From Lachnospiraceae bacterium (GTDB taxonomy: Bacteria > Bacillota > Clostridia > Lachnospirales > Lachnospiraceae), in NCBI GenBank assembly GCA_017439665.1, contig JAFSIS010000008.1, positions 46,765-110,764 on the forward strand: DNA of 64,000 bases, written 5' to 3'. A model generated the notes under the pieces. The model made no database searches. It saw only the letters and a list, made by a program, of their open reading frames with translations, and was not told the origin of the DNA. Positions 26,176 through 35,281 of this stretch are shown here, piece after piece (within the stretch, counting starts at the first letter, position 1; the number at the start of each line of letters is the position of its first letter). The position numbers and the translations under genes were made by a program.

Positions 26176-26815
26176 ACCGCACCCTCCTTTCTATCCATGT
26201 ACTGATCAGAGAAAGGGGCAGCAAAATGATCAGATATGCGATCACCAGCATAAGCAATGCCTCATCCGTTTTATAATACAGACCGATCAGATCCTTGGTC
26301 ACATACATCAGATCCGCCAGTGCCACTGCACTGAATACAGAAGTCTCCTTGAGCAGGAAAATGCTGTTGGCACAAAAGACCGGTACACTGGTGGCTATGG
26401 CCTGGGGAAGGATGATCTTCCAAAAGGTCTGGGTTCCTGTCAGTCCCAGGCTGTAGGCACTTTCCCTCTGAATTTTGGGTACATTGTCGATACCCGTTCT
26501 GAAGCCTTCCGCCATATAGCTTCCTCCCAGAAAGATCAGTCCGATGATCCCGCAGGCTTCAGAGCTCCATACGATTCCCAGCTTGGGCAGCCCGAAATAC
26601 AGAAAAAACAGCTGGATCAGCAGGGGAGTATTTCTGGAAAGCTCGATATATACCTGTACCAGGGGAGAAAGCAGCGGTATCTTCAGCTCTCTGATCAGGC
26701 AACAGACGATTCCCACCACGAAGGAACCTACGATCCCACAGGCTGCAATCTTTATGGTCAGTAAGGCCGCCTCCAGATAAAGCGGCGTATTTTCCACAAT
26801 AAATGAATAATCCAT
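26144..26815 (-). CDS. Amino acid ABC transporter permease 1
   Basis: 223 residues from the ATG at 26815 (GAGAGG upstream); an ATG four codons earlier is less well placed. VYIELSRNTPLLIQLFFLYFG and the EAA-like loop GIDNVPKIQRESAYSLGLTG are standard for this permease family. First gene of the operon; the promoter overlaps the end of tdk. Confidence 0.9.
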   Translation of the reverse strand: MDYSFIVENTPLYLEAALLTIKIAACGIVGSFVVGIVCCLIRELKIPLLSPLVQVYIELSRNTPLLIQLFFLYFGLPKLGIVWSSEACGIIGLIFLGGSYMAEGFRTGIDNVPKIQRESAYSLGLTGTQTFWKIILPQAIATSVPVFCANSIFLLKETSVFSAVALADLMYVTKDLIGLYYKTDEALLMLVIAYLIILLPLSLISTWIERRVRYAGYGNTGTL

Positions 26816-26830
26816 AATTCCTCTCATTCT

Positions 26831-26850
26831 GCAGCCTTACTACAGGCTGC
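26831..26850 (-). repeat. Family D mini-hairpin before permease 1
   Basis: GCAGCC, 8-nt loop, GGCTGC directly before AGAATGAGAGG and the ATG at 26815. Confidence 0.6.
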
Positions 26851-26854
26851 TTAT

Positions 26855-26875
26855 ACCTATTTACCCACTAGGTAT
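26855..26875. promoter_or_regulatory. Candidate operator downstream of the sulfur amino acid promoter
   Basis: Inverted repeat ATACCTA and TAGGTAT in about 23 bp, just after the -10 box. The ATACC/GGTAT arms are in the style of Rrf2-family sites (CymR/IscR), which would suit a cysteine-metabolism operon; the regulator is not in the window. Confidence 0.45.
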
Positions 26876-26881
26876 ATGTGC

Positions 26882-26910
26882 ATTATATGCACTATGTCGT
26901 ATTTTGTCAA
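26882..26910 (-). promoter_or_regulatory. Consensus sigma-A promoter of the amino acid transport operon
   Basis: TTGACA (26910-26905), 17 nt, TATAAT (26887-26882). The -10 lies inside the palindrome GTGCAT-TAT-ATGCAC. The TGA stop codon of tdk is part of the -35 hexamer. Confidence 0.88.
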
Positions 26911-27476
26911 CTATCCTTATACAATTTTCCTTCCATAAAATGCTTACGACATAGAGCAATATATTCATCGTTAGCTCCTAAAAGAACCTGGGAGCCCTCC
27001 CTGACGATTCCCTGTTCATTATATCGGGCATTACAGATTGCTTTTTTTCCACACCAGCAGACCGTTTTCACCTCTTTGATCTCATCAGCCAGCTCCAACA
27101 GCCTTCTGGAGCCCTCAAAAAGATTCAGCTGAAAGTCGGTTCTTAATCCATAGCAGAGCACCGGCACTTCCAGCTCATCCACGATACGGGCCAGAAAATC
27201 GATCTGATCAGCAGAGGCAAACTGGATCTCATCTACGATGATGGCATCATACTCCTTTAACCTGTCATCCTTCATGGAGCAGATCTCCGAAAGCAGTACA
27301 CAGTCTTTTTCCAGGCCGATCCTGGATTTGATCTTATACTTTCCGTTTCGGGTATCAGTGTTTGTTTTTCCCAGAAGGGCCTTCTGTCCACGTTCTGCGT
27401 AATTATATTCGGTCATTAATGCATTGGCCGTTTTGGAGCTTCCCATTGCACCGTAATAAAAATAGAGCTTTGCCAT
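26907..27476 (-). CDS. tdk: Thymidine kinase
   Basis: 189 residues. Walker A GAMGSSKTANAL near residues 9-20, Walker B IIVDEIQF with the catalytic glutamate, the lid/substrate loop (LLELADEIKEVKTVCWCGKKA) and zinc-type cysteine pairs CWCGKK and a later Cys. This is type II (TK1-like) thymidine kinase, which phosphorylates thymidine for salvage. It sits 30 nt after the fab operon terminator and may be fed by read-through. AAAGGTAAGG precedes the ATG. Confidence 0.92.
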   Translation of the reverse strand: MAKLYFYYGAMGSSKTANALMTEYNYAERGQKALLGKTNTDTRNGKYKIKSRIGLEKDCVLLSEICSMKDDRLKEYDAIIVDEIQFASADQIDFLARIVDELEVPVLCYGLRTDFQLNLFEGSRRLLELADEIKEVKTVCWCGKKAICNARYNEQGIVREGSQVLLGANDEYIALCRKHFMEGKLYKDS

Positions 27477-27505
27477 TTTTTACCTTACCTTTCTTCAAAA
27501 CAAAG

Positions 27506-27529
27506 AGCCTGAGTGTGCTGGCTCAGGCT
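27506..27529 (-). terminator. Terminator of the fatty acid synthesis operon
   Basis: AGCCTGAG, 8-nt loop, CTCAGGCT, then CTTTGTTTT on the minus strand, about 25 nt after the marR stop. Confidence 0.85.
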
Positions 27530-27552
27530 GAGTTTAGTGCTTCTTTGTTCAA

Positions 27553-27990
27553 TTAAATCTGGATTTCCGACATCAGTTCCTCATCCATTACCCTGAGCAT
27601 TCTGATCAAGATTTCCAGCTCCTCAGGGCTGAAACGTTCTTCCATCCGTTTGAGAACAGTATCCATATATTGATAGCTGATATTGTAATAGTCCAGATAC
27701 TTCTGTGTCGTCCTGAGATGATATTCCCGCTTATCCTCCTCGGACTGGACCTTTTCCAGATATCCTTTTTTCACCAGATTATTTACCTTGTAGGCGGCAT
27801 TGGGAGAGGAAAGATTGGCCAGCTTCGCAAATTCGTTGACTGTGGGTTCTCCCGCAGCATTGATGATCTCCATACAGAAGGTTTCCACCGTGGTCAGGGA
27901 TGCCTCCCTGTCCTGCCAGCGTTCAAATACCTTCTGATAAAAATGCAGTTTAAATTTAGAATACACTCGTGTAAATGATTCCCGAAGCAT
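27553..27990 (-). CDS. MarR-family regulator, FabT-like
   Basis: 145 residues from the ATG at 27990 (AGGGGAG upstream). Winged-helix core near residues 45-100 (TVNEFAKLANLSSPNAAYKV, then KKGYLEKVQSEEDKREYHLR). Being the last gene of the acc/fab operon, it most likely controls fatty acid synthesis as FabT does in streptococci, perhaps using acyl-ACP as corepressor. Two ATTTA-NN-TAAAT boxes flank the acpP promoter and are candidate targets. FabT genes more often sit near the operon start, so the distal position is a variation. Confidence 0.82.
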   Translation of the reverse strand: MLRESFTRVYSKFKLHFYQKVFERWQDREASLTTVETFCMEIINAAGEPTVNEFAKLANLSSPNAAYKVNNLVKKGYLEKVQSEEDKREYHLRTTQKYLDYYNISYQYMDTVLKRMEERFSPEELEILIRMLRVMDEELMSEIQI

Positions 27991-28025
27991 TGGTTCTCCC
28001 CTCTTTGGATACGGAGAGCAGTATA

Positions 28026-28460
28026 TCAACTTTCCGCATCGATTGCAAACGTAAGCTCTCCTTCTACAGCCACTTCTCCATCTACATAGGCGGTGGCTTT
28101 ACCTATTCCCACAGGACCTTTTCTGGTGATAATCTCGCAGTGCAGTTCAAGTACATCCCCGGGAATGACCTGACGACGGAAACGTGCCTTTTTGATCCCT
28201 CCGAAGAGAGCGATCTTTCCCTTGTTTTCCTCCTCCATCAGAAGGGCTACTGCACCGGTCTGTGCCAGGGCTTCAATGATCAGCACCCCCGGCATTACAT
28301 GCTTTTCAGGAAAATGCCCCATGAACTGCATCTCATTTGCACTGACACATTTTCTTCCTACTGCCATTTTTCCCGGAACACACTCCGTTATACGGTCGAT
28401 CAGCAGGAAAGGATAGCGGTGTGGAATGATTTCCTGAATCTGATTGGAATTTAATTGCAT
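28026..28460 (-). CDS. fabZ: 3-hydroxyacyl-ACP dehydratase FabZ
   Basis: 144 residues. The hot-dog catalytic pattern is intact: [12 protein letters not shown], then [20 protein letters not shown] with the catalytic histidine and glutamate. Dehydrates 3-hydroxyacyl-ACP to trans-2-enoyl-ACP. Lies 14 bp after fabF. No fabA/fabN isomerase partner is seen in the operon, so how unsaturated chains are made is not shown here. Confidence 0.94.
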   Translation of the reverse strand: MQLNSNQIQEIIPHRYPFLLIDRITECVPGKMAVGRKCVSANEMQFMGHFPEKHVMPGVLIIEALAQTGAVALLMEEENKGKIALFGGIKKARFRRQVIPGDVLELHCEIITRKGPVGIGKATAYVDGEVAVEGELTFAIDAES

Positions 28461-28474
28461 AGATTTATTCTCCT

Positions 28475-29704
28475 TTATACCTTGCGAAAGATCACACTTG
28501 CATTGTGTCCGCCAAATCCCAGAGAATTGGACATGGCATAATTTACGGTTGTGTGGCGGCCCTCACCGGGGACAATATCCAGATCACAGTCTGCATCTGC
28601 CTCACGATAATTAATGGTGGCCGGTACATAATCATTTTTCACACTTAAAGCGGTAATAATTCCCTCGATAGCACCACTGGCTCCCAGAAGATGACCGGTC
28701 ATGGACTTGGTGGAGCTGATCATTACCTTCTTTGCTGCCTCACCCAGAGCCAGCTTCACTGCCTTCGTCTCTCCCTTATCATTCAAAGGAGTGGATGTTC
28801 CGTGGGCATTGATGTAGTCGATGGCATCAGGTGCAATTTCTGCCTCTTTGATGGCAAGCTGCATACAACGGGCTGCCCCGCTTCCATCCTCTAAGGGAGC
28901 GGTCATATGATTGGCATCACAGTTTGCTCCGTAGCCTACTACCTCACAGTAGATTTTGGCTCCACGCTTAAGGGCATGCTCATACTCTTCCATCATCAGC
29001 ATTCCTGCTCCCTCTCCCATGACGAAGCCGCTTCTTTCCTGATCAAAGGGAATAGAGGCCCTGTTTGGATCAGTTCCCATATGAAGGGCCTTCATGGAGG
29101 TAAAACCACCCATACCCAGGGGGGTGATCGCCGCTTCACTTCCTCCGCAGAGGATCACATCCTCCATACCGTAACGGATCCGGTGGAAGGCATCTCCGAT
29201 GGCATTGGTTCCTCCTGCACAGGCGGTCACCACGCAGCTGCACATTCCCTGAAAGCCCAGGGCAATGGCAACATTGCCGGCTGCCATATTGGTAATGACC
29301 ATGGGAATAAAGTAGGGAGAGACCCGATCATATCCCTTTTCTCTGCCCTTTCCATCTTCACCTTCAATGGTGGCAAGGCCGCCGATACCACTGGAGATGA
29401 TGACTCCGCATCTGGTACTGTCTTCTGCTTCCATATCCAGACCGGAATCTGCAAAGGCTTCTCTGGCCGCGATCAGGGCAAACTGGGAAAAACGATCCAT
29501 GGTTCTGGCCTCCCGCTTGTCCAGATGGTCCTCCGGCACAAAATTTTTCACCTCTGCTGCCAGAATTACCTTACGTCCCGTTGTATCGTACAGCGTAATC
29601 GGTGCTATTCCGCACTTTCCCTGCTGAATGGAATCCCAGGTTTCCTGTGCTGTATTTCCTAAAGGAGTAATGGCTCCCAATCCTGTAATCACTACTCTTC
29701 TCAT
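28475..29704 (-). CDS. fabF: 3-oxoacyl-ACP synthase II FabF
   Basis: 409 residues from the ATG at 29704, which overlaps the fabG stop as ATGA and has GGAGG 8 nt upstream. Catalytic triad of the elongating ketosynthases: Cys in [14 protein letters not shown], His in [12 protein letters not shown], His in [13 protein letters not shown]. Condenses malonyl-ACP with growing acyl-ACP. Confidence 0.95.
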   Translation of the reverse strand: MRRVVITGLGAITPLGNTAQETWDSIQQGKCGIAPITLYDTTGRKVILAAEVKNFVPEDHLDKREARTMDRFSQFALIAAREAFADSGLDMEAEDSTRCGVIISSGIGGLATIEGEDGKGREKGYDRVSPYFIPMVITNMAAGNVAIALGFQGMCSCVVTACAGGTNAIGDAFHRIRYGMEDVILCGGSEAAITPLGMGGFTSMKALHMGTDPNRASIPFDQERSGFVMGEGAGMLMMEEYEHALKRGAKIYCEVVGYGANCDANHMTAPLEDGSGAARCMQLAIKEAEIAPDAIDYINAHGTSTPLNDKGETKAVKLALGEAAKKVMISSTKSMTGHLLGASGAIEGIITALSVKNDYVPATINYREADADCDLDIVPGEGRHTTVNYAMSNSLGFGGHNASVIFRKV

Positions 29705-30441
29705 ATACACATTCCTCCATCTACCAAAAGTACCTGTCCGGTAATGTATCCGCTTTCTTCTCCTGCCAGGAAGGCAACGGCTCCTGCGATATCCTCCACC
29801 GTTCCCATAGCTTTAAAGGGAATGGAAGCAGTCAGTTCTTCTCTGGCCTTTTCCGGCACGGCTGCAGTCATATCTGTTTCGATCATTCCCGGTGCCACTG
29901 CATTTACGGTGATCTTTCTGGAAGCCAATTCTCTGGCCAGTGCCTTGGTCATTCCGATAACTCCTGCCTTGCTGGCAGAATAGTTGACCTGTCCTACATT
30001 TCCCATTACTCCGGCCACACTGCTGATGTTGATGATCCGTCCGGATTTCTGTTTTAACATCAGCTTACTCACGGGACGAAGCATATAAAAAACACCAGTA
30101 AGGTTAGTGGAAATCACCTCATCAAACTGCTCATCCGTCATCCGAAGGATCAGACTGTCTCTGGTGATTCCTGCATTGTTTACCAGCACATCGATCCTGC
30201 CGTTTCCAAACTTTGCCGCTTCCTCCGTCAATCGGTCGCAATCCTCGCGGCTGGCTGCATCGGCCTGAACGGCCAGGGCTCTTACCCCCTGCTCCTCACA
30301 GAGCTTTACGGTTTCTTCTGCCGCTTCTTTGCCCCCCCGGTAACTGAATACAATATCCATATTCATTTTTGCCAGACGTAAAGCCACGGCTCTTCCGATT
30401 CCCCGGCTTCCACCGGTGATCAGTGCAAGTTTTCTGTTCTC
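29701..30441 (-). CDS. fabG: 3-oxoacyl-ACP reductase FabG
   Basis: 246 residues from the ATG at 30441 (AGAAAGAGG upstream). SDR fold with LITGGSRGIGRAVA at the NADPH site, NNAG motif, catalytic Ser in IINISSVAGVMG and YSASK with Tyr and Lys. Reduces 3-oxoacyl-ACP. A GCTGCC-GCA-GGCAGC hairpin precedes the ribosome site; coupled to fabF by ATGA. Confidence 0.95.
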   Translation of the reverse strand, partial: ENRKLALITGGSRGIGRAVALRLAKMNMDIVFSYRGGKEAAEETVKLCEEQGVRALAVQADAASREDCDRLTEEAAKFGNGRIDVLVNNAGITRDSLILRMTDEQFDEVISTNLTGVFYMLRPVSKLMLKQKSGRIINISSVAGVMGNVGQVNYSASKAGVIGMTKALARELASRKITVNAVAPGMIETDMTAAVPEKAREELTASIPFKAMGTVEDIAGAVAFLAGEESGYITGQVLLVDGGMCI

Positions 30442-30461
30442 CATTTTTACCTCTTTCTCCT

Positions 30462-30476
30462 GCTGCCGCAGGCAGC
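30462..30476 (-). repeat. Family D mini-hairpin before fabG
   Basis: GCTGCC-TGC-GGCAGC on the minus strand, then AGGAGAAAGAGG and the fabG ATG at 30441. Confidence 0.6.
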
Positions 30477-30497
30477 ATTCCAATCCTATTGCTCCTG

Positions 30498-31463
30498 TTA
30501 TTGACTGGCAAGATACTTTTCTAAGTCCTCTGCCTTATCCAATGTGACTATGGTTACTGCCTTGCCCATGGCCTTGGCTGTCTTTTCCACAAAGCCACTA
30601 AGGGTGCTGCCGGGACCGATCTCCACAAAGGTATCTGCTCCCGCTTCCAGGAAGGCACGGATATCTTTTTCAAAATAGACGCTGCTCTGGATCTGTTTCA
30701 CCAGAAGCTCCTTCAGTTCTTTCCCTTCTGCGTCCCCTTCCGGCTGCCGGTAAAGCTCACCTGTGGCATTTAAGGCCACGGGAATGGCCGGTGTCTGAAA
30801 AGCAGTTTCCTGAAGACGGCCTCCCAGCTCTTCTCCTGCCTGGGACATATATTTGGTATGGAAAGGACCGCCCACGTTTAACCGCATGCATCGTTTTGCC
30901 CCTTTTTCCTTAGCCTTTTCTTCCGCCTTTTTTACCCCTTCTTCATCACCGCAGATCACACACTGTCCGGGGCAGTTAAAGTTTACCGGAACCACGAAGC
31001 CTGCATCTAAAGCCTCTTCACAGGCTGCCTTTACCTCTGCTTCCTCCAGTCCCAGAATGGCACTCATGCTGCAGAGATTTCCCTTATCCTTCAGTTCCTG
31101 TGCGGCCTTTTCCATAGCCTGTCCACGAAACTCCACAAGGCTTACATAGGTGTTTGCATCCAGAACTCCGGCCGCATGAAGGGCTCCGTATTCTCCCAGA
31201 CTCAGGCCACAGGCTCCGTCGGGAGCAAGGCCCGCTGCCTTCAGCACTGCTGTAACACCTGCTCCAAAAGCAGCCATACAGGGCTGGGTATATTTGGTTT
31301 TGGAAAGCTCCGCCAGCTCTCCCTCATGCATCATCGCTTTTACATCAAAGGACAGCTCCAATCCATCAATGACCTGACGGTAGATGGGGAAGTTTTCATA
31401 AAGATCCTTTCCCATGCCTTCTCTCTGGCTTCCCTGTCCCGCATACATCCATATCGTTTTCAT
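30498..31463 (-). CDS. fabD: Malonyl-CoA:ACP transacylase FabD
   Basis: 321 residues from the ATG at 31463 (AGAAAGAGGTAAGG upstream). YAGQGSQREGMGKDL at the N-terminus, catalytic serine in CGLSLGEYGALHAAG, later histidine in GGPFHTKYM and the C-terminal FVEIGPGSTLSGF. Loads malonyl groups on ACP. A remnant GCTAAAGCAGC hairpin (31481-31494) precedes the ribosome site. Confidence 0.95.
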   Translation of the reverse strand: MKTIWMYAGQGSQREGMGKDLYENFPIYRQVIDGLELSFDVKAMMHEGELAELSKTKYTQPCMAAFGAGVTAVLKAAGLAPDGACGLSLGEYGALHAAGVLDANTYVSLVEFRGQAMEKAAQELKDKGNLCSMSAILGLEEAEVKAACEEALDAGFVVPVNFNCPGQCVICGDEEGVKKAEEKAKEKGAKRCMRLNVGGPFHTKYMSQAGEELGGRLQETAFQTPAIPVALNATGELYRQPEGDAEGKELKELLVKQIQSSVYFEKDIRAFLEAGADTFVEIGPGSTLSGFVEKTAKAMGKAVTIVTLDKAEDLEKYLASQ

Positions 31464-31512
31464 CCTTACCTCTTTCTTTTGCTGCTTTAGCACCATTTCT
31501 ATCCCATGGACT

Positions 31513-31670
31513 GTTGCAAAAGTCTTTATCAAGCTTACTGCTTATCCATTTGTACGCATTTGCGGAGACAGTGTATGCCAAAGAGCGGACTTCAGTCCGA
31601 TATTTGGCTACAATGTCCGTAGCAACAAGCGAACAAAGGATAACAGTAAGCAAAGAAAGACTTTTGCAAC
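31513..31670. repeat. Family A long-hairpin element, copy 2 (158 bp)
   Basis: Terminal arms GTTGCAAAAGTCTTT (31513-31527) and AAAGACTTTTGCAAC (31656-31670) are perfectly complementary, continued by CTTACTG.TTATCC/GGATA.CAGTAAG. Blocks TTGTACGCATTTGCG (31550-31564) and GCAACAAGCGAACAA are the exact complements of the two blocks in the 13-kb copy. It lies inside the fab operon between fabK and fabD. Confidence 0.8.
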
Positions 31671-31680
31671 ATCCCCATTT

Positions 31681-32607
31681 TTATTCACCCAGACTCTTCA
31701 GTACCTTTACGCTGTCTGCACAGAGCTCTTCCAGAATCTCTGCTACCGGTCTTACTTCCTTCAATTGTCCGGCTACCTGACCTGCCATTACGGAACCGGT
31801 CTGCACATCCCCTTCAAACACGGCTCTTCTTAAGGAGCCCAGGGTGTACTGCTCCAGCTCCATCAGGGTTGCTCCCTCTTTTTCTTTTTTCACATATTCT
31901 CTGGCCATCTTGTTTTTCAGGATCCGCACCGGTGTTCCTGCAATTCTTCCGGTAACGATGGTATCAATATCCTTGGCCTTTACTACAGCTGCCTTATAAG
32001 CCTCATGAACGGGACATTCCTCAGAAACCAGAAGACAGGTACCCACCTGGGCTCCTACTGCTCCCAACGCATAGGCTGCTGCCAGCTGCCTTCCGCTGGC
32101 AATTCCGCCTGCAGCGATTACCGGGATATTTACCGCATCCACCACCTGGGGCACCAGGGCCATGGTGGTCAACTCACCAATGTGTCCGCCGCTTTCCGTC
32201 CCCTCTGCAATAACCGCATCTGCTCCTGCTCTTTCCATCAGCTTTGCCAGAGCCACACTGGCTACCACAGGCATAACGAAGATTCCGGCCTCTTTCCATT
32301 TTGCCATATATTTATTGGGGTTTCCTGCACCCGTGGTAAGATACTTTATGCCCTCCTCCACCACGATCTCGGCCATTTCATCCACATGAGGATTCATCAG
32401 CATCAGATTGACACCAAACTTTTTATCCGTCAGTTCTTTGGCCCTGCGGATGTTTTCTCTTAAGGATTCCGGATTCATCCCTGCTGCTCCAATCAATCCC
32501 AGGCCTCCTGCATTGGAAACGGCTGCCGCAAATTCACCGGTAGCAATATTGGCCATTCCTCCCTGAATAATGGGATATTTTATCTCTAAAAGCTCATTTA
32601 ATCTCAT
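31681..32607 (-). CDS. fabK: Enoyl-ACP reductase II FabK
   Basis: 308 residues. FMN-dependent 2-nitropropane-dioxygenase-like TIM barrel: YPIIQGGMANIATGEFAAAV, SNAGGLGLIGAAG, EGTESGGHIGELTTM and IPVIAAGGIASGRQL. Performs the last reduction of the elongation cycle. Its presence in place of FabI is typical of clostridia and streptococci and implies resistance to FabI-directed inhibitors. AAAGGAGAG precedes the ATG. Confidence 0.94.
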   Translation of the reverse strand: MRLNELLEIKYPIIQGGMANIATGEFAAAVSNAGGLGLIGAAGMNPESLRENIRRAKELTDKKFGVNLMLMNPHVDEMAEIVVEEGIKYLTTGAGNPNKYMAKWKEAGIFVMPVVASVALAKLMERAGADAVIAEGTESGGHIGELTTMALVPQVVDAVNIPVIAAGGIASGRQLAAAYALGAVGAQVGTCLLVSEECPVHEAYKAAVVKAKDIDTIVTGRIAGTPVRILKNKMAREYVKKEKEGATLMELEQYTLGSLRRAVFEGDVQTGSVMAGQVAGQLKEVRPVAEILEELCADSVKVLKSLGE

Positions 32608-32642
32608 TTTTCTCTCCTTTTGAAACTTTAAGCAGTATCTTC

Positions 32643-33578
32643 CTAAATCATGATCAGTGCACTGCTCCAGGTAAAGCCGGCACCAAAGCCTACCAGGATC
32701 AGCTTCATTCCGGGCTCCAGCATTCCCTTTTCGCTCATTTCGTCCAGAGCAATGGGGATGCTGGCAGCAGAAGTATTGGCATAGTATTCTACATTGGTAT
32801 AGAAAACAGCCTTTGTTCCTGCATACTTCTTTCCCACATGATCGATAATTCTTTTATTGGCCTGGTGGCAGACCACATAGTCGATATCATCCATGGTAAA
32901 GCCTGAATCCTTAAGGATTTCCTCTATCCCCTGTGCAATGGCTTTTACGGCAAAGCGGAATACCTGATTTCCTTCCATATGTAGCTTTGCCTTATCACTT
33001 CCTACACCCAGACAGTACAGGGGCCCTGCTTCCCCATCTGACCAGGCCCGATAAGCAAAGGGCTTTTTTGTCCGGGAGATCACGGCTGCTCCCGCTCCGT
33101 CTCCGAAAAGGACACAGGTAGAGCGGTCGGTAAAGTCGGTGATCCGGGAAAGATATTCACTTCCGATCAACAGTACATGCTGCTTTTTTCCTGCCAGCAA
33201 AAGTCCTCTGGCAACCCCCAGACCGTAAAGAAAGCCGGTGCAGCCTGCACTGATATCAAAGGCCATGACCTCCTGGGGAAGTCCCAATGCCTTCTGCACC
33301 ATACAGGCTGTTGATGGAAAAGCCAGATCGGAGGTGGCGGTGGCTACCACAACTGCCTCCACATCCTCCGGGTCGATGCCCGCCTTTTCCATTGCTTTTT
33401 TCGCCGCTTCAATGGCCAGGCTGGTACAGGTCTCCTCTTCACAGTGGTGTCTCTGTCCTATTCCTGTTCTGGTTCTGATCCACTCATCGGTGGTGTCCAC
33501 CAGTCTGCTCATATCCTCGTTAGTCACGATTTTCTTCGGTAAAGCACGACCGGTAGCTTCTATTCTTATTCCCTCCAT
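32643..33578 (-). CDS. fabH: 3-oxoacyl-ACP synthase III FabH
   Basis: 311 residues from the ATG at 33578; the longer frame enters the accA spacer. Cys-His-Asn triad: DISAGCTGFLYGL, VVCHQANKRII and YYANTSAASIPIAL. Starts fatty acid synthesis from acyl-CoA and malonyl-ACP, so it sets the chain-start type. It lies between accA and fabK. Confidence 0.95.
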   Translation of the reverse strand: MEGIRIEATGRALPKKIVTNEDMSRLVDTTDEWIRTRTGIGQRHHCEEETCTSLAIEAAKKAMEKAGIDPEDVEAVVVATATSDLAFPSTACMVQKALGLPQEVMAFDISAGCTGFLYGLGVARGLLLAGKKQHVLLIGSEYLSRITDFTDRSTCVLFGDGAGAAVISRTKKPFAYRAWSDGEAGPLYCLGVGSDKAKLHMEGNQVFRFAVKAIAQGIEEILKDSGFTMDDIDYVVCHQANKRIIDHVGKKYAGTKAVFYTNVEYYANTSAASIPIALDEMSEKGMLEPGMKLILVGFGAGFTWSSALIMI

Positions 33579-33635
33579 AGTTCCCCATATTTCCTTTCCT
33601 TTATCTCGTACAGCGAATGTCAATCAACTGACCGA

Positions 33636-34427
33636 TCAGCTTGGGCGGAATGCTCCGTCTATCTCCCGAAATTTCCGGTATCTTTTTTTCACCAGCAGAG
33701 AAGTTCTCGTCTTTAACAATCCGCCGAGCTGGCTCATCAGCATCTTTTCTACCTGCTGCATCAGCTTTGGCCCCTCCGGTATGATCCCGTCGATCAGACC
33801 GTATTCCAGAAGCTGGGGAGCCGTAATTTTCATCAGCTCACTGGCCTCCGGGGCCCGTTTCGCGTCCTTCCAGAGAATACTGGCAAAGCCCTCCGGAGAA
33901 AGAATGGAATAGACTGCATTTTCCAGCATCCATACCTGGTCTGCAACACCCAGAGCCAATGCCCCGCCGCTGCTGCCTTCCCCTGTGATAATGGCGATCA
34001 CCGGTGTTTCCAGTGCACTCATTTGGGCAATACATTCTGCCAGGGCAATACTCTGTCCGTGGCTTTCCGCCTCCATTCCCGGATAAGCTCCCGGTGTATC
34101 AATAAAGGTGATCACCGGACGAGCGAATTTTTCTGCCTGCTTCATCAGCCGCAGAGCCTTCCTGTATCCCTCGGGCAGGGGCATACCAAAATTACAGGCC
34201 AGATTTTCCTCTGTGGTCTTTCCCTTACGATGGCCGATAACGGTTACCGGAATACCGTGAAAGGAGGCGATCCCTCCCAGGATGCTGCTGTCCTCTTTTC
34301 CCAGACGGTCTCCCTTTAACTCCAGAAAATCCTCAAAAAGATAGTCGATATAGTCTGCAATTCCCGGCCGGTCTTTGGCTCTGGCCAAGCAGACACGGTC
34401 GTAGGCCGAAAGTTTATTTTCCATCAT
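33636..34427 (-). CDS. accA: Acetyl-CoA carboxylase carboxyltransferase subunit alpha
   Basis: 263 residues. Crotonase-fold carboxyltransferase: GRPGIADYIDYLFEDFLELKGD-like start, VITFIDTPGAYPGMEAESHGQ, and GEGSSGGALALGVADQV oxyanion loops. ATG at 34427 overlaps the accD stop (GGATGATGG). Shorter than proteobacterial AccA (about 320), as usual in clostridia, where the N-terminal extension is absent. Confidence 0.94.
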   Translation of the reverse strand: MMENKLSAYDRVCLARAKDRPGIADYIDYLFEDFLELKGDRLGKEDSSILGGIASFHGIPVTVIGHRKGKTTEENLACNFGMPLPEGYRKALRLMKQAEKFARPVITFIDTPGAYPGMEAESHGQSIALAECIAQMSALETPVIAIITGEGSSGGALALGVADQVWMLENAVYSILSPEGFASILWKDAKRAPEASELMKITAPQLLEYGLIDGIIPEGPKLMQQVEKMLMSQLGGLLKTRTSLLVKKRYRKFREIDGAFRPS

Positions 34428-35281
34428 CCTCTTTGCCCTCCTGCCTGATGTAATTTCAGCAGTGTATGCAGGGTTTTCTTCATCTTCTCCCGCTCCACCA
34501 CCATATCCAGCATTCCGTGGTCCGCCAGAAATTCAGCCCGCTGAAAGCCCTCCGGCAGTTTTTCCCCGATAGTCTGCTCAATGACTCTGGGACCGGCAAA
34601 GCAGATCAGGGCATCCGGTTCTGCCAGAAGGATATCTCCCAGGCTGGCAAAGCTGGCACTTACTCCTCCCGTCGTGGGGTGGGTAAGGCAGGAAATATAA
34701 AGACCACCTGCTGATTTGAAGCGCTCGATGGCTGCTGCGGTTTTTGCCATCTGCATCAGGGCAAACATTCCCTCCTGCATACGGGCTCCGCCACTGGCGG
34801 AGAAAATGATCAGGGGGAGCTTTTTGGAGGCTGCATACTCTGCCAGGGAAGCAACCTTTTCTCCCACTACAGTGCCCATGCTGCCCATCAGAAAACGGCT
34901 GTCCATCACACCTATTGCTGCCGGTATGCCTCCGATTTCCACGGTTCCTGTCAGGATGGCATCCTCATATCCTGTTTTTTCTTTTAACTCATCAATTTTT
35001 TTCTGATAATCCGGAAAACTTAAGGGATTTCCGGTAGTCAGTTTCTTCTTTATTTCCCGGAAGCTTTTTTCATCTGCCACAAGGCGAAGCCGCTCCCTGG
35101 GGGTAAGGGGATAATAGTGACCACAAAGGGGACAGACCTTGAGATTCTTTTTGATCTTGTCCTTTTCCACACTGTGTCCGCATTTGGGGCACAGAACCTT
35201 CGGTGCACCTTCCCCGGTTTTTCGTAGTTGATCCAGCTTCATCAGTTTTTGTCTGCGCCGGTTAAATAAATTATTCATCAT
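34424..35281 (-). CDS. accD: Acetyl-CoA carboxylase carboxyltransferase subunit beta
   Basis: 285 residues. N-terminal zinc ribbon CPKCGHSVEKDKIKKNLKVC plus CGHYY (four cysteines), then the carboxyltransferase core with FSASGGARMQEGMFALMQM and LTHPTTGGVSASFASLGD. Partner of AccA in transferring CO2 from biotin to acetyl-CoA. Overlaps accC by 11 bp and accA by 4 bp. Confidence 0.95.
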   Translation of the reverse strand: MMNNLFNRRRQKLMKLDQLRKTGEGAPKVLCPKCGHSVEKDKIKKNLKVCPLCGHYYPLTPRERLRLVADEKSFREIKKKLTTGNPLSFPDYQKKIDELKEKTGYEDAILTGTVEIGGIPAAIGVMDSRFLMGSMGTVVGEKVASLAEYAASKKLPLIIFSASGGARMQEGMFALMQMAKTAAAIERFKSAGGLYISCLTHPTTGGVSASFASLGDILLAEPDALICFAGPRVIEQTIGEKLPEGFQRAEFLADHGMLDMVVEREKMKKTLHTLLKLHQAGGQRG

